Shown here piece after piece: positions 25,786-39,532 of a DNA stretch of 64,000 nt (positions within the stretch are counted from its first letter, which is position 1; each line of letters begins with the position of its first letter). Where the stretch lies: contig JAPFBL010000068.1 in NCBI GenBank assembly GCA_026182355.1, positions 9,895,001 to 9,959,000 of the forward strand, given 5' to 3'. The position numbers were made by a program, and so were the translations under genes. The notes below the pieces were generated by a model. The model saw only the letters and a program-made list of their open reading frames with translations. It did no database searches and was not told the DNA's origin. The stretch is from Hermatobates lingyangjiaoensis (Eukaryota > Arthropoda > Insecta > Hemiptera > Hermatobatidae).

Positions 25786-26599
25786 GATTGTAGCATTAAT
25801 CCCTATCGTTTCCTTTTTTAAATTAATCTCATCTACTTAAAAGTAATGTATGTTATATTAAGGAAAGAAATAAATTTTATTTATTTAAAACAAAAATTAG
25901 TTTTGAAAACCAGGAGATTTAATAAAATTATTTATGATTCAGAACAAGACTGGGATTAGAATGCTTACCATAATACCCTGCTTTGGGTTGCAGTTAGGTT
26001 TCAGGGGCATAAAGAGATAAATAAAACATCTCTATACGGTTGAATTTTTTTCATGACTATAGTTCACTGTTCATTCAACCCTATATTTTGTAGAGCTTTC
26101 TGATAGCATATTTACCTTATGTATAAACACATTAATTCATTACTGTTTTGATGTGTTCAAGATTTAACGTATTTTTGAACGAATGAAATATATCTCTATG
26201 TTTAAAAAAGATAATCAGAGATGAGTCTAATGACTCACAGATGTTATACTCTAAAAACTCATCCAACAACGACAGGATTAATAAAGAGGGTTTAACTGAA
26301 GTGACTTGCTTCATGAATAAAACAAAATTTCTTGACTTCAAGTAAAAGATTATTAAAAATCAATGAAAAGAGTTGGTATTATCTAGAGTATTAATTTTCT
26401 ACTTATTGGTAATTGTAATAAGCTATCAAATGAAAACGTTGTGGTATTGCCGTAAGAAAGATGTCCATATTACCAGGGATATGACGGCAAATTTAAAATT
26501 AAATTATTTACGTCTATAAAATGTGAATACATCTGGAGCTAAAAGGGTACTGTTGGTATTATTACTGACTTTAATTATGGGGACACCTGATCTACTGAG

Positions 26600-26945
26600 T
26601 CCAACCCTGTTTGACTCTTGATGAGGACTCTTGGACTTCTCAGAGTACCATTTACCCAAAACTTATGCAATATGTTGCCAGTTTTAAGATACGAGTTGAA
26701 ACATCTTATATGCTTGTTCTACATGATATATCGGTCAATCGGTCTATATGCTCTCGAGCAGTTGTCCTGACATTCTTGAATCGACTTCCACAATAGATAC
26801 GGTGACTCAGCCATATTTAGAGTCTATTATTATCCAAGAAGTATCTCTGTTTGTTCAGAATTATAAACGCAGCATGTTTTTTCTGCGACAAGATGCTTTG
26901 CATAAACCTCTTCAACCAGTTTACGGTAACCAATTTCAGTAAGAA
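26600..26945 (+). pseudogene. Gypsy-type LTR retrotransposon integrase C-terminal relic
   Basis: The last part (frame ending 26942) reads MFFLRQDALHKPLQPVYGNQ, matching the end of Gypsy integrases where the pattern V-F-V-R-x-D-A-v-R-x-P-L-q-P-P-Y-d-G-P-F is usual. Just upstream, in another frame, MIYRSIGLYALEQLS matches the preceding block (x-v-Y-G-x-x-i-r-l-P-G-e-f). The pieces are split by a frameshift, and no long terminal repeats or other pol domains were seen nearby. It is a dead fragment of an LTR retrotransposon. Confidence 0.6.
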
Positions 26946-29900
26946 GCGAGATTTAAAAGAACATCAAAATTGCTAAGACACACAGAATCTAGAGGGTAAT
27001 TATGGACATCCTAAAACAAGCAGAGCAACTAAATATATCCAATGGTAGTATACTGTTTTCTACTTCTTTATGATCATAACCAGGCTTATATGAGCAACAA
27101 TGCTCTCTTTTGTCGACTTCGCTCTACCAATAACACAGCATTTCATTAAGGGTCGTTGAGGCCGTCCATTCAATTGTCTCTCCAGTCCTTATCGTTGACA
27201 TTTGAGACGGAGTATTTGGTAAGTTATTGATTTATCTGTTATCAGATTACCTGCAGAAAACACTTGAATTCATGTTGTTTTTTAGTGATTTTTAACTTTA
27301 ACTTACTTTAGTAGACATTTAACTTACTTCTTCTACAATTAAATGTCCGTCTAATTGATTTGTTTTTCTATACCCCCAATCCTACACCATCATATACTTT
27401 TTCTACCATCGTTATAAGTTGAGTCTTTTCCACATCTTGTTGCTATGAATGCATTCAAAAGATAACTACATCTCACTTGATAACCCAAAAACTAAGCAAA
27501 GGAAAACACCATTCCTAAGGGGAACCCAGACCACGAGTCTAACACCTACAACAAGACATGCTGTGAGCTCATGTGGATCCTTTGGTCCCGACGCACACAG
27601 CATGTAGGATGGGTAATGGATTCTACTGAACCAGATAATGATTCTACCGGCTCACATGGATTCTACTGTATCTATCTATAACAGTAGGGGCTCAGTGAAC
27701 CAGTGTTTATGGTAATTACAGTAATCCGTTGACTTACACTATTTAGAACAGTGCGTTGGGTGGATCGATATGTACCAGTATTCACCAGTGTTATGATCCC
27801 CGAGATAATGTTATCCAGCCTTCCCCATCTCGACTCGACCAAAGAAAACCGTTACCAAATCTTATTTAAATGATAATATCGATACCCAAATACTTATTTT
27901 ATCACTAAAGCAGAAAAAGTACTAAAGTAAATATCACACGGTTAAGGTTAGTTTAAAAAATAGTTAAAAACATTGACATGTTAACATGAAGAGAAAGAGA
28001 AATTCTCATTTATTTGCCAATTGAACTTCGGTTGAAATCATTAATTTACTAGAAATCACTTATTGAAAAAGAAACGCAAATTTGAAAAGAGTCATTAAAA
28101 TATAATAACACTACTTATTTTACTACATCGTTACACATTAATAATATTAATTGTTAATGTGTATTAATCATAAAAATATGCTTCATGGAAATATTCATTA
28201 CTCAGACTATATCCAGCATTTGTAATTTATAACCATTCATTAAAGTAAGTTGTTCATCATTGTAATTATCGAATAATTGTTGTTAACTAAAGGTTCCAGA
28301 AGAAATGATATTATTAAAAGTGTACGAAAAATAAATTAACAATTTATTGGAACTAAAGATAATTTAAAATAATCTTTAAGCAATTCTATCTATTTATCTA
28401 CTTTTAAAATTTTCTTCTAAGTTATTCTTCATAAATGTTATTCGTTAGTCAGTTCCTAACTAACAAACTAACTTGAATGATAAGAGGATATCATTCAGAT
28501 AAAGTTATATTAAGAACATTCCGGCTAACATGTTAAAAGAAAAAAGTAAAACAAAAAAAAAGACAAAATAAAAAAGAAACAAAACGAAGTTTAAGAAATC
28601 ATTTAGTTAAGTCGGTAAGTAGTTCGTCAGTAGAAATGGGATTTCAACTCCCTTAAAAACCTACCATTTTGCGTTTTTGGATTTTATATTTGTGGCTTCA
28701 GCGGGAGTTTGTAATCTCAATCGTTGAAATGTCAAATAAGATTATTTTTCTAACAATAAATTCACTTATTGTTAAATTCACTTTTTCTTCTGTTTACACT
28801 AAAATTGCTGATATCCTCAAAGGATACTTACAAGTTGCATTCAGTGAAATATCCCCACTCAAACTTTAACCAGTGTACCCTTCCTTCAGCCTTCGAGATT
28901 TACCCTTGTTGTTCATTAAATCCCGAATCAATTTCTCACAATTCAATAAAATTCTCTATCAGTAGACTTCTATCTAGATGGTTGTGTCCACATCATATTC
29001 ACTTTGATAACTCAACACATTTAAAAATATTTCTTATTTAGAACTCTAAAGAAATCATTGTAATAAATAGCACATAAAGATATTTATTGAATTTTACCGT
29101 CAATAAAAATATTGCAAGGAATTGTGAATTTTTCTGCAATACAAATTTTAAGCCAAGTCCATAGTAAGAAATAGATATGAAAACGGTTTTATAACAAACA
29201 ACTATAATTACTCTTTTCTGGAAACCAAAAACATTTCAAACTCTTTGAACGATTAAATATCCCATATGTTGAGACAATTGGTCAAAGATTTTAGTCATCT
29301 CAAAGCTTAACTTTAAAACACTTTTTCATCACACTTGCCTAAATGGTAGTAACCACTTTAAATAAATCATCTAGTTGGTGATAAGTTAGTTATTTAGCGA
29401 TATACAGCCGATTTGATTACAGTAAGGTTGAGTGCAGATAAATTTGTTCATAATCTTCAGATCGTATGTTTCGACTGACACTATATTGTTATAGTTAATA
29501 GCTCTTGTTGCCTTTTCAAATGAACAGCAAGCCAAAAAAATTATTAACTTCCAATAATACTATTTAATTAAACAAAACCTTACGTTATTTATTAATGCAA
29601 TTAAAAATACTATGTTTTTGTTACTATTAAGTTATTTCATTTATTTGTAAAAGCTTACAGTTTTATTTATAATGATTTACAGGAGTAGGCAAGGTGATTT
29701 ACAACATTTATATAGGAGAAACGTCATAGAACCGTTATCAGTACGTCCAGAACTGTCAAAACTTCAGAACAAACTGATAACCAAGTTTCAAATTACTGTT
29801 TAGCTTCTTCGATCCATCCGTGAGAATTTATAAGTACGTTAATACAAAAGTCAATATGAAATTCTGACACTAATAACCAACTATTGAATAGCAAACTAGT

Positions 29901-32251
29901 GCTATGAAGAAAACAAGCAGGAAATACTACTTTACAAAACGAGCAGATAAATCGGATTAAATGAAATAAGAGTTACGAAACAAGTCTACAGAATACTCTA
30001 TATTGTTCAATGTTGTGCAGTATGAATATGTTTTTAAATAACATGATGCATTAGTATTTACTGTTTCTAGAACTTTTGTTTGATTTTGATGGATATACCA
30101 TGCAGGTATAGATAAATCACTTTTACGTATCACCTTGTGACCTGGAGTGGCCAAGTTCCTTTAAGGCCACTTGACAGTCATACGACTGTCTTCCTTATAA
30201 ATGCACTCTGAAACCAATTGAAATATATCTTTGTTCATTCCTCGTATATAGTACACACTCTAGCAAAAATTAAAAGAAACAAGGTTTTTCATTTAGAAGA
30301 ATGTCTGTAAATTTGTACAAAACAATCTTTCTTTGGGATCAATGTTTCAGTCGTATGGTTTTTCTTTTAGGGAAGTTGATTACTTCTTGAGAGAAGAATC
30401 TAAGAAGCAGTCAAGAGTAGTTTGAAAAAAAAAGGACATATTTCGCTCCAATTCCTTCAAACTTGAACGAAACAAGCCAGTTGTTTACGTACAAGTTTAA
30501 TGAGATTTTCTCTAAGAGTTGGTTTCATAAAAAAAAACCTCTAAAATAATATGTTAACTTATTAAACTCTGCAAAATTCATTAAGCTTTAGAATCACTGA
30601 AATGACTTAATTATTTTAAAGTTAATACTTTCATGAGTGACGAGGCAAGTGAATATAAAGTATAATACTTGTAGAAATGACTAATAATAACGTTTATAAT
30701 TTTAATATTGTAATTTACTTTACATAGGTGATGGATAGTTTTTATTCTACAAATTGTCTGAACAAAGTAAAAGAGAGACAAAACGAAAATAAGAGAGTAA
30801 AAGAGAGAAAAAATTAGATTAATTTTGATTTCATTTAAATTAGATCATTCAGCTTTGATTTTGATTAACAAATATGGCTGATCTTAATAAAGAGGTTTGA
30901 ATTGGACTGTAACGGGAAAAAGAATTTCCTGTTAATTATTTATAATCCAAATATTTTACCTCAAGTAATATTTTTACGTGTTGTTGGCGGTAACATTTTA
31001 ATTGTATTACTAACATAGTTATTTTAACTTCGTTAATTAAGTAGAAAGGCGTCAATCTTTAACTTCTGGAAAAATTGCAGTCAATCTATAAGCAAGTGCC
31101 TTTAGAATCATCTTATTTTATGCACTAATAATTCCTAAAAGTTTTAATTTTGATTCAGTTGTAAAATGAGGTTTTGAGGTATTGTGGCTTGAACAGTTAC
31201 ATTATAACAAGCAGCGACCATTGTTAAAAGTTTAAATTATTTATAAACAAACTCTTGATGAGAAATAACGCGTTTCAACTCGTAGAGTTCTTGTTCCGAT
31301 TTAGCTGCTTCTACTGAAAGTTAAAACCGAAAATCAATCTATCGTCGATTTTCAAAGTATAATTAAGTTGTCAAAGTAGTTTCAACTTTATTTTCTAGAA
31401 CATTGAAATAATTACAGGACATAAAGCAGTTATTGATTTAAAACAGAATTCAAGCAATGCATACTTGATATATTATGGTTACCTTAGTTAAAAAAGAGTT
31501 GAAAAGAATCAAACAGGTTCCCTCAATGCTCTACTGCCTGTATTCTACCAGTATTCTATAATAGCTGCTCCAATACTCTGCAGCGATGGTTAGAATCTTA
31601 AATCATTTTAAGAAAATGATAAACAGTCAAATTCCTTTAGATCAACATGTTAAGTCTAGTTTCAATTAATTAAGAATAAGACTGAAATAAATTATCACTC
31701 CTATGGACCTAACATCTGAACATTTACAAATTACTGTTTAGAAATGAAAATTCTAGAAAAAGGTTTTACTTAGAAGTTTATTTAGCTTATTATAAAGATA
31801 AATAGACTAAATCACATTTATGATTTACGATTTAGCTGGCTATATGGTCTAGCCTTTGGTGTAAGCTTTGTGCCAAAACTGTAAATCAAGTAGTATATAG
31901 TAACAAAGATGGGTGACTATATTGAGATACGTGTATATGGCTGGCGAAACAAAAGAAGAGCATTCGCAAAAGTTTTATGTCACTTAGACAGGATTAATCA
32001 GGTTGAAATACAAATGCCTTTGAATAGTGTAATTTTTTTAAATAAAAAAAAAGAAAAGCAGTGAAAAATACGAAATATTTGATAGACTAATAGGTCTATG
32101 ACATAATGGATATCAGTGGTGAAGAGGATTTCTTGAGAGTGGCGAGGGGTGGTGCAATGTTACACGAATGGTAAAGGAAACCCTAAGGAGTTTAAGGATC
32201 CTGTGCTGCAAGTGACTGAGAAATTTTATAGTCATAAGGTACTGTAGAAGT
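26946..32251. other. AT-rich spacer
   Basis: About 5.3 kb without a supported gene. Around 27540-27730 there is a mixed-composition patch with the repeated word ATGGATTCTACT. A perfect small dyad, GACAGTC-ATAC-GACTGTC, lies near 30174-30191. Open frames at 28669-29041 (plus) and 29957-30154 (minus) carry no motifs. Confidence 0.5.
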
Positions 32252-32431
32252 AATCTGTGGTACAACAGTTGTACCACAGACCCTTACTCTTAATTAATGC
32301 CTGAAGAAGAACACTATGTGTTCGAAACGCGTTGCTGATACGATTAAAATGTTTATATGTGGAGACTATTTCATTAGTTTTTTACCCTACAATGAGTAAA
32401 TAACACATAATAACTGATTGCACTACCTAGA
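32252..32431 (+). repeat. Hammerhead-bearing repeat, family b, copy 1
   Basis: Starts in the palindrome TCTGTGGTACAACAGTTGT (32252 onward), contains the hammerhead-like core at 32294-32347, and continues with TATATGTGGAGAC and CCTACAATGAGTAAATAACA to ATTGCACTACCTA. The same order occurs at 52500-52646 and 58897-59055. It is a non-coding pLTR-like piece of a Penelope-like element or a retrozyme-like unit. The palindromic start suggests the centre of a former inverted pair. Confidence 0.8.
32294..32347 (+). ncRNA. Hammerhead-like ribozyme, family b
   Basis: CTGAAGA (the CUGANGA box) starts at 32301. It is followed by one extra A, a stem II of GAACAC/GTGTTC with loop TAT, then GAAAC. Stem III would be the self-complementary ACGCGT, with predicted cleavage after GUU at 32333/32334. 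TTAAT (32294-32298) pairs with ATTAA (32343-32347) as outer stem I. Such PLE hammerheads, with a stem III of two to three base pairs, are known to work best as dimers. Activity is inferred, not shown. Confidence 0.6.
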
Positions 32432-35419
32432 ATTTATAATTTTATTTTCAAATATATGCATCTCATTTTGAACTATTTTAATGAATACTTTAAGCTAAAA
32501 TAACTTACTTCCACCTTGTTCTCTCTTCTGGTAACTAACTCACGGGAGAATTACACAGATTTTATGCTTTGATCTATGGACATGCATTAAACCGTCTTTA
32601 CATTTTATTAAAGACATTAAACCCGTCTATACATGGACTTCAGAGCTTTAGAAGTTTTAGAAAGCTTTATTAGACAAATGTGAGGATTTTTTTAAAATCT
32701 TCAAAAACTTTAAAAACTAAATAATATTTTATTAGTTTTTTTTTGTAAAAAGTTTAATCTCTTTATTCATTACCTCGTTTTTACAGGTTTCACGGTAAGG
32801 AGAAGTCAATCAAATCAAAGTTAATTTTCTCTCACTAGGATTTCAAGAAAAGACCATAGACCATTGTGCTACATCGTAATATTAATCTACTTAATCACAA
32901 ATAAAAGTTTTAGGTTCCTTTATGTGCACCAACATTTTAGACTACTTTTCAATATTACCAAGGCCATCAATAATTAAAGGGACTAATGTAGAGAAAGATG
33001 TAGACTAAATTGATCCTTTTTTATAGTTTTTCTTTTTGATTCCTGTAAACTGTATCTCACAAGGTGAAAATATTTTTACATTGATAGAAATGCGGTGTAT
33101 GTGGTAAAAACTTTTATAAAATGGTAGAACCGTTTAAAAACGGTCAACATCAGTAGAGACCAGCCAGTTGATGTGTCAACTCCTCCGCTTCGAAATCATT
33201 TTTTAAGTCCATCTCATTGCAGCTTGACATATGTAAAAACAGTTGCACGAAATGTTGGCACACTTCATACATTTAATACATCCATTAGTACATTCACCAA
33301 AATAGTAAATATATCTTTTAAACCCTGGTAGTAAGTGTAAACGGTATATCTTTCATACCGGGTTGAAAATGTAAAATTACAAATATTTCTTCCTATGACA
33401 GGGAAAATAAAATTAAGACAGTGAAAAAGAAACTAGGTTTGAAAGCGAAGCCTGTTACTAAGATGATAGTAGTCAACTAGTTGACAGGCCAAGCAACACA
33501 CCAGACTAACAAAATAGGCTGTCCGAATTATCCATGATAATCATGAATTGATAAAGATAGTTATTAAATAGATTTTGAGCGAATAGAGTATGTCTTGAAA
33601 GTAAGAGAATTGACTCCGAAGAATAGGGTGTTCAAAGTAGACAATAAAAGAACAAAATCTTTTGGGTAAGGCATTTATAACAATAATTCTTCCAGACGTT
33701 TTAAATTATAATAATATAGTGAGAATTGGAAGAAACGACGAATGAGAATATCTCGAGTTTGATCAGAATATGCCATCATTATGGATGTGTATTAATAATC
33801 ACTTTAAGTACTCACTTGAGAAGGAAACATAGAAGTATGATGAACGAAGCGTCTGATGGAAAAAGGCTTCAGACAGTTACTTTATGACCTCATCATTGCA
33901 TTCATGACGGTCCATAGGCACAACTGCTATCAGTAGACACAAGTTTATGGTCTACTAAACCATTTCAATTTTATTACATTTATACACATATAACAAAAAA
34001 ATTACAGTCGGTGAAGGAAAAAATAATTTAAGAATTAACTAGTTTTTAACTAGTCCCTGTGATGTAACGATTCATAACTATCTACTAAATCATAGAAACT
34101 AGAAAAAAAAACACCAGATAGGGGGAAGCAAACCTCGAACGAAACATAATAATCAAGGGTTCATTTATTAAAATTAGTACTTATAACATATTAATACAAC
34201 CAAACGTTGAAACTTGTAATTGAATCCATTTTATCTGAATATATTTATTTATTAAAATGATTTGAAAAGCCGTGAACGAAGTTGGTGTAGTTAATTGGAG
34301 GTTGCGGAATGAATCATTAATTTTTAATGGGGAGAAGAAGAGAGACAGCTTGGAACTTTCCGCATCACTTAACAACAACTCTGAATTCCAACTTAGAAAT
34401 TCAATCTGACCTGTTTATAGCAAGATTGCGAAATATTTCCCATCGATCAATTTTCATTTTTTATTTTTGTGATTGAGCCATGATGCATATTCTTAATATA
34501 TTACTATATAGTTATTTAGTGCTAGAAGCTGGAGGAACTGGCATCTCGACGGAAAAACTAATACAAAAAAAGATTAATTCCTCTTTCTACATATAAGTGG
34601 AGACATTGAATAATGAGGCATAGGCTACAATTCAATTCTTCAGCACTACTATCATAAACTACATTAGATGGAGACCGAAGATAGTTAGTATAAAAGGACT
34701 GTTTGATGCGTTATTACAAGAATTATCCATCATACATTTTACATCATCATATTTAGATCACTACTGTTAAGATCGGATTTTGCTTGCGATTTAGTTCTTT
34801 TTCAAAAGTATTTTATTTATTTTATCAAAAGTACATCGTAGTTAACAAGAAAAAAATTGAGTACGACATTTTTACGAATTTAGACGTTTTAAAGTCTAAG
34901 TGGTGGTGTACGTTTTTCTTGGTGGTGTACTCTACAAAAAACGTTTGATTTGTTGAGAAATCAGCACCTTTTCGAAAACGTTTCGAGCAAAGGGGTATGC
35001 CTTAATAGCGCTCAAAAGAAAATAGTTGACTTTAAGAAAGATTAGACATATGTTATAATTGAGTAAATTATTGTTTTAAATTTACTAATAAACATTTATT
35101 ATTTTACCATCTTTATTATTGGTCAAAAGCCAACATTTTGATAGATCCGATGTACTTAACATAGTTTGTTAAGTCGTTTTGCCTGAGATCACATGCTTTA
35201 AAGCAATCTTAACAAACTTCCGAGGCTCCTTACTAACTTTTCTAACACTGTGTAACTCTATTTCAAAGAACTATATTATATTTAAATAACAAAGAATCTA
35301 TTTAAAAAAAGATATTCTTAAATATTCAGAAACTATTTTTTCTGAAGAGGTTAAAACTACAGTATTATCCGGAGATACTATCTCGTATCGTCATTTCAAC
35401 ATTTCTTTAGATGCTCAGT
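32432..35419. other. AT-rich spacer
   Basis: No gene recognised. Small dyads occur (for example AGTCAACTAGTTGAC near 33472). The minus frame at 34181-34378 has no motif. Confidence 0.5.
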
Positions 35420-35900
35420 GTTTTTTTGGGAAATCATGGGAAACTCGGCTTATAGGCAAAATGTGATTTTTGGCAAATTTTTTTTCTAATTTGCAACAAA
35501 TAACTATAGAGAGTTGATTCTCTGGAATTCTGAATTAACTATGAAAATCTGGAATTGAATTGGAACTAAATTTTGAAATCCTGATAAAATTGACAGCAGC
35601 TATAACTAAAAAATCTTCAGATTTCTTCAAAAACGGAGGAGGTTAGTTTTAAGTTAAAACTTAAAAGAAATTACTTGTGATTGATTCAGAAAGCCTGTTG
35701 ACACAAAACAGGTCACACCGTTTGAAGAATCGTAATTAAATTATACTCAAAAATAGTTCCTTACGAAAGGATGAGCTGTATACTTTTTTCTTCAAAAGAG
35801 AGGGACGATAAGCTGCATTAAAGTACTATAAATACTTTAATCATAGAAAAAAGAAATTTCGTAAACAAAACTTTCTTAAATTAGTACCTATAAATAACAA
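35420..35900 (+). repeat. R3 repeat, copy 2 (partial)
   Basis: The left part has TCATGGGAAACTCGG and GTGATTTTTGGCAAAT, as in the 55.6-kb copy. The core GACACAAAACAGGTCACACC followed by TTAAATTATACTCAAAAAT matches 12880-12925. I could not find the right terminus, so this copy is probably truncated. Confidence 0.5.
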
Positions 35901-37265
35901 TTTCAAGAAACTATGATGACTGAAGAAGGCAATACGAACTCAAAAATCAACTTGAAATAATGATGACCTACTGCACTTATTGAATTTGTTCATATTAACT
36001 TAATCTTTTTTTTTTATATTTCAGAATCGAGTCAAAAAGGAAATGTTATTTAAAGTTTAACAAAGAAAATTTAAAGTTTCTTTAAAGTGTTGTTGTGATA
36101 TATAAAAAAACAAAGTGTACGCAAATTAACCAAATGAGAATGAAGAACTGTCAACTTTTTCTGAATTGCTGCAGACAATACAAATAACAGTTAGTGACCT
36201 GATTAACAAATAAAATTTTTAGAGAAGAAAACGTATAACTGCGAAGTTATTGAGTTCCAGATATATCAATCATACATGTTAGAGGTATCCTGATGCTATG
36301 TTTGATATATTTTTCGTTGAAATTTGTTAATGTGTTCCAGTATATTATTCATAGAAATTGCGGACAAAAATTGTCTTGTCTGAAATATAATGAAATGAAA
36401 CATTAACATTATAAACATGAAACAGAAACATTATGAAGACGGAACTGTAATTGTAGATGCTAATTGTATGTAATAATTGTATTTAATGGTAGTTGTAAAA
36501 TCTGTTAAAAGAACAAATCTCCCATTGCGCTTTATTCGACATGTTGCATATTCTTGAGTCTCTACTGATTACACTCTGATGCAATCGCTATCTCATGTCA
36601 GTGAAGTTGCAGAGTTGTTAACACAACTATGTTTGGCTATGCATTACGTGAAATTATAAAGATGTAAAGGAATTAATATTATTTATAATAAACATTCACA
36701 TATAGTCAGTTTTAAAGTTTTCTATGCATGCAATGTTGAAGACAATGCTGTATTATTAACATTAATAAACTGAATTTATGACTGAGATGGATACTTTAAG
36801 AAATAGGAAGTTTTTGGTTATTTCACTTATAATATGAACATTATTGGAGATGTAATTGAAAACAATTAATATCAAACTTAAACTAGTACAATGCCACATA
36901 CTCTTAATAACTCCCTATAGTGTGTCTAACAGGTAATATGTAATACCTGTTTTACTATTTCACTAAGTTGTCCATAAAAGTCCCAATCATAATAACTTTA
37001 TAGTGTAATATATAAAGTAAATACTAATAAGTTAGTATAGTGTAGGCTTCTCTAGATTTTTATAGCATTTTCATATATGGATAACTAAAAAGTATCACTT
37101 CATAAAGCTTTATAAAGTTAGCCACTTTATTTTTTTATGAAAAAGTACACATAGGATTCAAAAATTTGTCTTTGATTATCTTTCAAAACAAGTACTCATA
37201 TGTACGGGTACTGTAATATCATAATGGTATCGTATAGTTATATTACATGTATTGTATGATATTAG
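35901..37265. other. AT-rich spacer
   Basis: No gene or recognised repeat. Confidence 0.5.
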
Positions 37266-37567
37266 TAATAAGTAATAATTTTGTGCTTTAAAAGTTCATA
37301 ATTTTGCTTCTACATTGAATTTCCTATCGATTTAGAGCTTGATTTTAAGTTAGACATACCAAAATTTACTATCAAAGTTTCATCTTACTATGTCTTAAAG
37401 TGGCTGAGTTTACTTGTAATAAAATTTTGCGGACAAACCGACAAATCTACAGACAGAATTTTTTCTAAGGGTGCATTCGTTTCTTTGATGTATGAAACGT
37501 AAATATGACTTTAAATGAGTCAATTCTAAGCATTGTACAGGTAAAACCTTTCTTTCATTTATATAGA
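37266..37567 (-). mobile_element. Helitron 5' end fragment (3' truncated)
   Basis: On the minus strand the sequence starts TCTATATAAATGAAAG at 37567 and continues through ACGTTTCATACAT, CACCCTTAGAAAAAAT and CAAGTAAACTCAGCCAC to AAAGTTCATAAT-type words. These match the 5' part of the Helitron at 40655-42220 in order and orientation. No CTAG-type 3' end was found, so only the left part remains. Confidence 0.7.
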
Positions 37568-38029
37568 TAAAATTATGTCTATATTTATAAGAAGAAAAAA
37601 TAACTGTACTTGGACAACCTTAACACTTATGTAAACTTATACTAACGCAGAAATGTTGTACATCTTTCTATTAGAATCTGAATGTAGATTGTGTAGACAG
37701 CATTATTATTATCTAATTAAATTTTAGAATGATTTAAAATAAATGATGACTTGTACTTCTTCAAATATTTTTACTGAAGAAATTAAACTCCTAAAGAAAG
37801 AGTTTGGTTTTGAAGGGATATTTCTTATTTTATACTAATTTCAAAAGTCAAAACTTTGATTTAATAGTGTTTTAATTTTTATCTTATATTTTTTAATTTT
37901 CAAAAGTGCAATGTCATCAACTGCACAGATGTAATGGCACCATCAAAGTTAAGAAGCCAACACTGATTAACACAGCTTTGGAAAGTTGTTCAAATCAGTT
38001 ATATATCCTATTCACTAACGTCGTCAAGG

Positions 38030-38215
38030 TGTTCTGCTGCCCACACAATGTTTTCTTCAGGTTACATTAAGAATAAAGAGCACATGAAATTTGTTAATTT
38101 CTCAGCAGTTTTTGGTTTGCATGTCATCTAAGTGTAATCTGAAGAAGAACAGCATGCGTTAGAAACGCGTTCTTTGTGTTAACCATTTTTATATGGAGAT
38201 TTGAAATTTTTTAAA
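38030..38215. repeat. Decayed hammerhead-like inverted pair, family b
   Basis: The plus arm (about 38130-38190) has AATCTGAAGAAGAACAGC, then GCGTTAGAAACGCGTTC and CATTTTTATATGGAGA, matching family b with substitutions. The minus arm (about 38036-38075) reads TTAATGTAACCTGAAGAAAA in reverse complement. The two arms face outward from about 38100. Both cores are damaged, so this is an old copy. Confidence 0.6.
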
Positions 38216-39300
38216 TATCGTCAGAACTTTAAAAAACGTTCTGAAAGGAGGCAAAGAATGGTAATTTATTAAAATATTTGCACCATATACAAAAAATTGA
38301 TTTTGTTCACGAAAAAAAAAAACAAATTATTTATCGACAACCTAACAGTCGTTAATAAAATTTGCAAATATGGAGTCACCTGTATGGTCCCTACCGATAC
38401 TGCGAATCGTCTATAGGGAAATAACATTCCAGGGTAGAAATACCTGTACAATTGATTGAAGGGTCTTTACTCGCACGCTATTACTAGAGTACAGTTCTGA
38501 ATAAAGGAGCCACCTGTGGCTGCGCGGAGTATCCAGGTAATTCTAGTTTTTTCATGTGAGAGTAATAAATCTTGGCTTTCCAAGGAGACATAAAGGTTGT
38601 CTGTTTTTTTCTTGAAATGTTTCGCCTTTACAGATATTAGTGCAGCCTTATTTTTTTTCCTTAGGCAAAGTTGTGTTACCTAATCGATATTTTGACGACC
38701 TTAATACAATAATTTAATATCTATCAATAATTTAAAAGTATTATTGATGCCTTGCCTTGCTGCCTTGATATTGTTCCTTTTTCAGGATACATAGATATAA
38801 ATTCAAAAAAATATTTGATCATACAACTAACTTCTTTCCATATGTTTATGTATCTGCATTTTACTTATTGTTCATGTTATTATAACGAAAAATATATTTC
38901 ACTTCTTATTTAAGCAAAATATACTTTTATTAACTAGACTTGCACAGTTTTACGGACATTATGAAGGATTCTCGATGGTTTGGTAATCACTTCTCCAATA
39001 CATGTGGCTGCAGGTGAAGGCGACTGACCAAAGGCCTTAGTTACAAATAAGGGGGTAATATGGAAGGTATGGTGGTAAATTATAATAGATTTTGATCTAT
39101 CCAATATCCTCCAAAATAAACCTTATTATAGGTCCTTATTGCCAAAGATATATTTCCGTTTTATAATTTAAAGTTTCTCCAAGGAACTTAACTGCCTTTG
39201 AATTTCTTTCAAGCCCTACAGAACACTGAAGAAGGGAAGAAGGGTTTTCGTATAAGATTCATTGAATCGTAGAAAAAACAATAACCAATCGTGATGACAT
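38216..39300. other. AT-rich spacer
   Basis: No supported gene. The minus frame at 38269-38451 has no motif. If the block at 39346 is an exon, this is probably intron. Confidence 0.4.
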
Positions 39301-39345
39301 TTTAGGGATTTCTGATCGTTTATGAAGGCCAGTCAATTGTTGCAG

Positions 39346-39532
39346 GTGGAGGACTGGCGAGTGAAGAATTACAAGGGACGGTCCGGAGTGCGAACAGCTC
39401 AGCTTGGCCTGGAGATCGGCTCGGAGCACGTGGGCGACCTCCGCCTCACCTGTTTGTCCACCATTCCCGCCTTCATGGGCCACCACGCACGCCACTCAGA
39501 GTACGCTGACCGTCGAGAAAACACCATCACTA
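39346..39532 (+). CDS. Candidate exon, Beat-like immunoglobulin-domain protein
   Basis: A GC-rich 187-bp stretch sits between a possible acceptor (TTGTTGCAG, ending 39345) and a possible donor (GTAACT at 39533). Its open frame includes the segment RTAQLGLEIGSEHVGDLRL and then TCLSTIPAF. A run of Gly-Leu-Glu plus beta-strand plus L-x-L-x-C-x-x-x-I is what the last strands of the second Ig domain look like in Beaten-path proteins, which are secreted or membrane-anchored axon-guidance ligands of Sidestep receptors in arthropods. The codon choice is GC-rich, unlike the flanks, which supports coding. The Beat assignment is pattern memory, not a search. The reverse frame (39259-39495) is a shadow. 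Confidence 0.5.

Noticed and set aside
39259..39495. 78-codon minus-strand frame over the GC-rich block
   Set aside because: Antisense to the better-supported exon frame, with no splice sites or motif on that strand.
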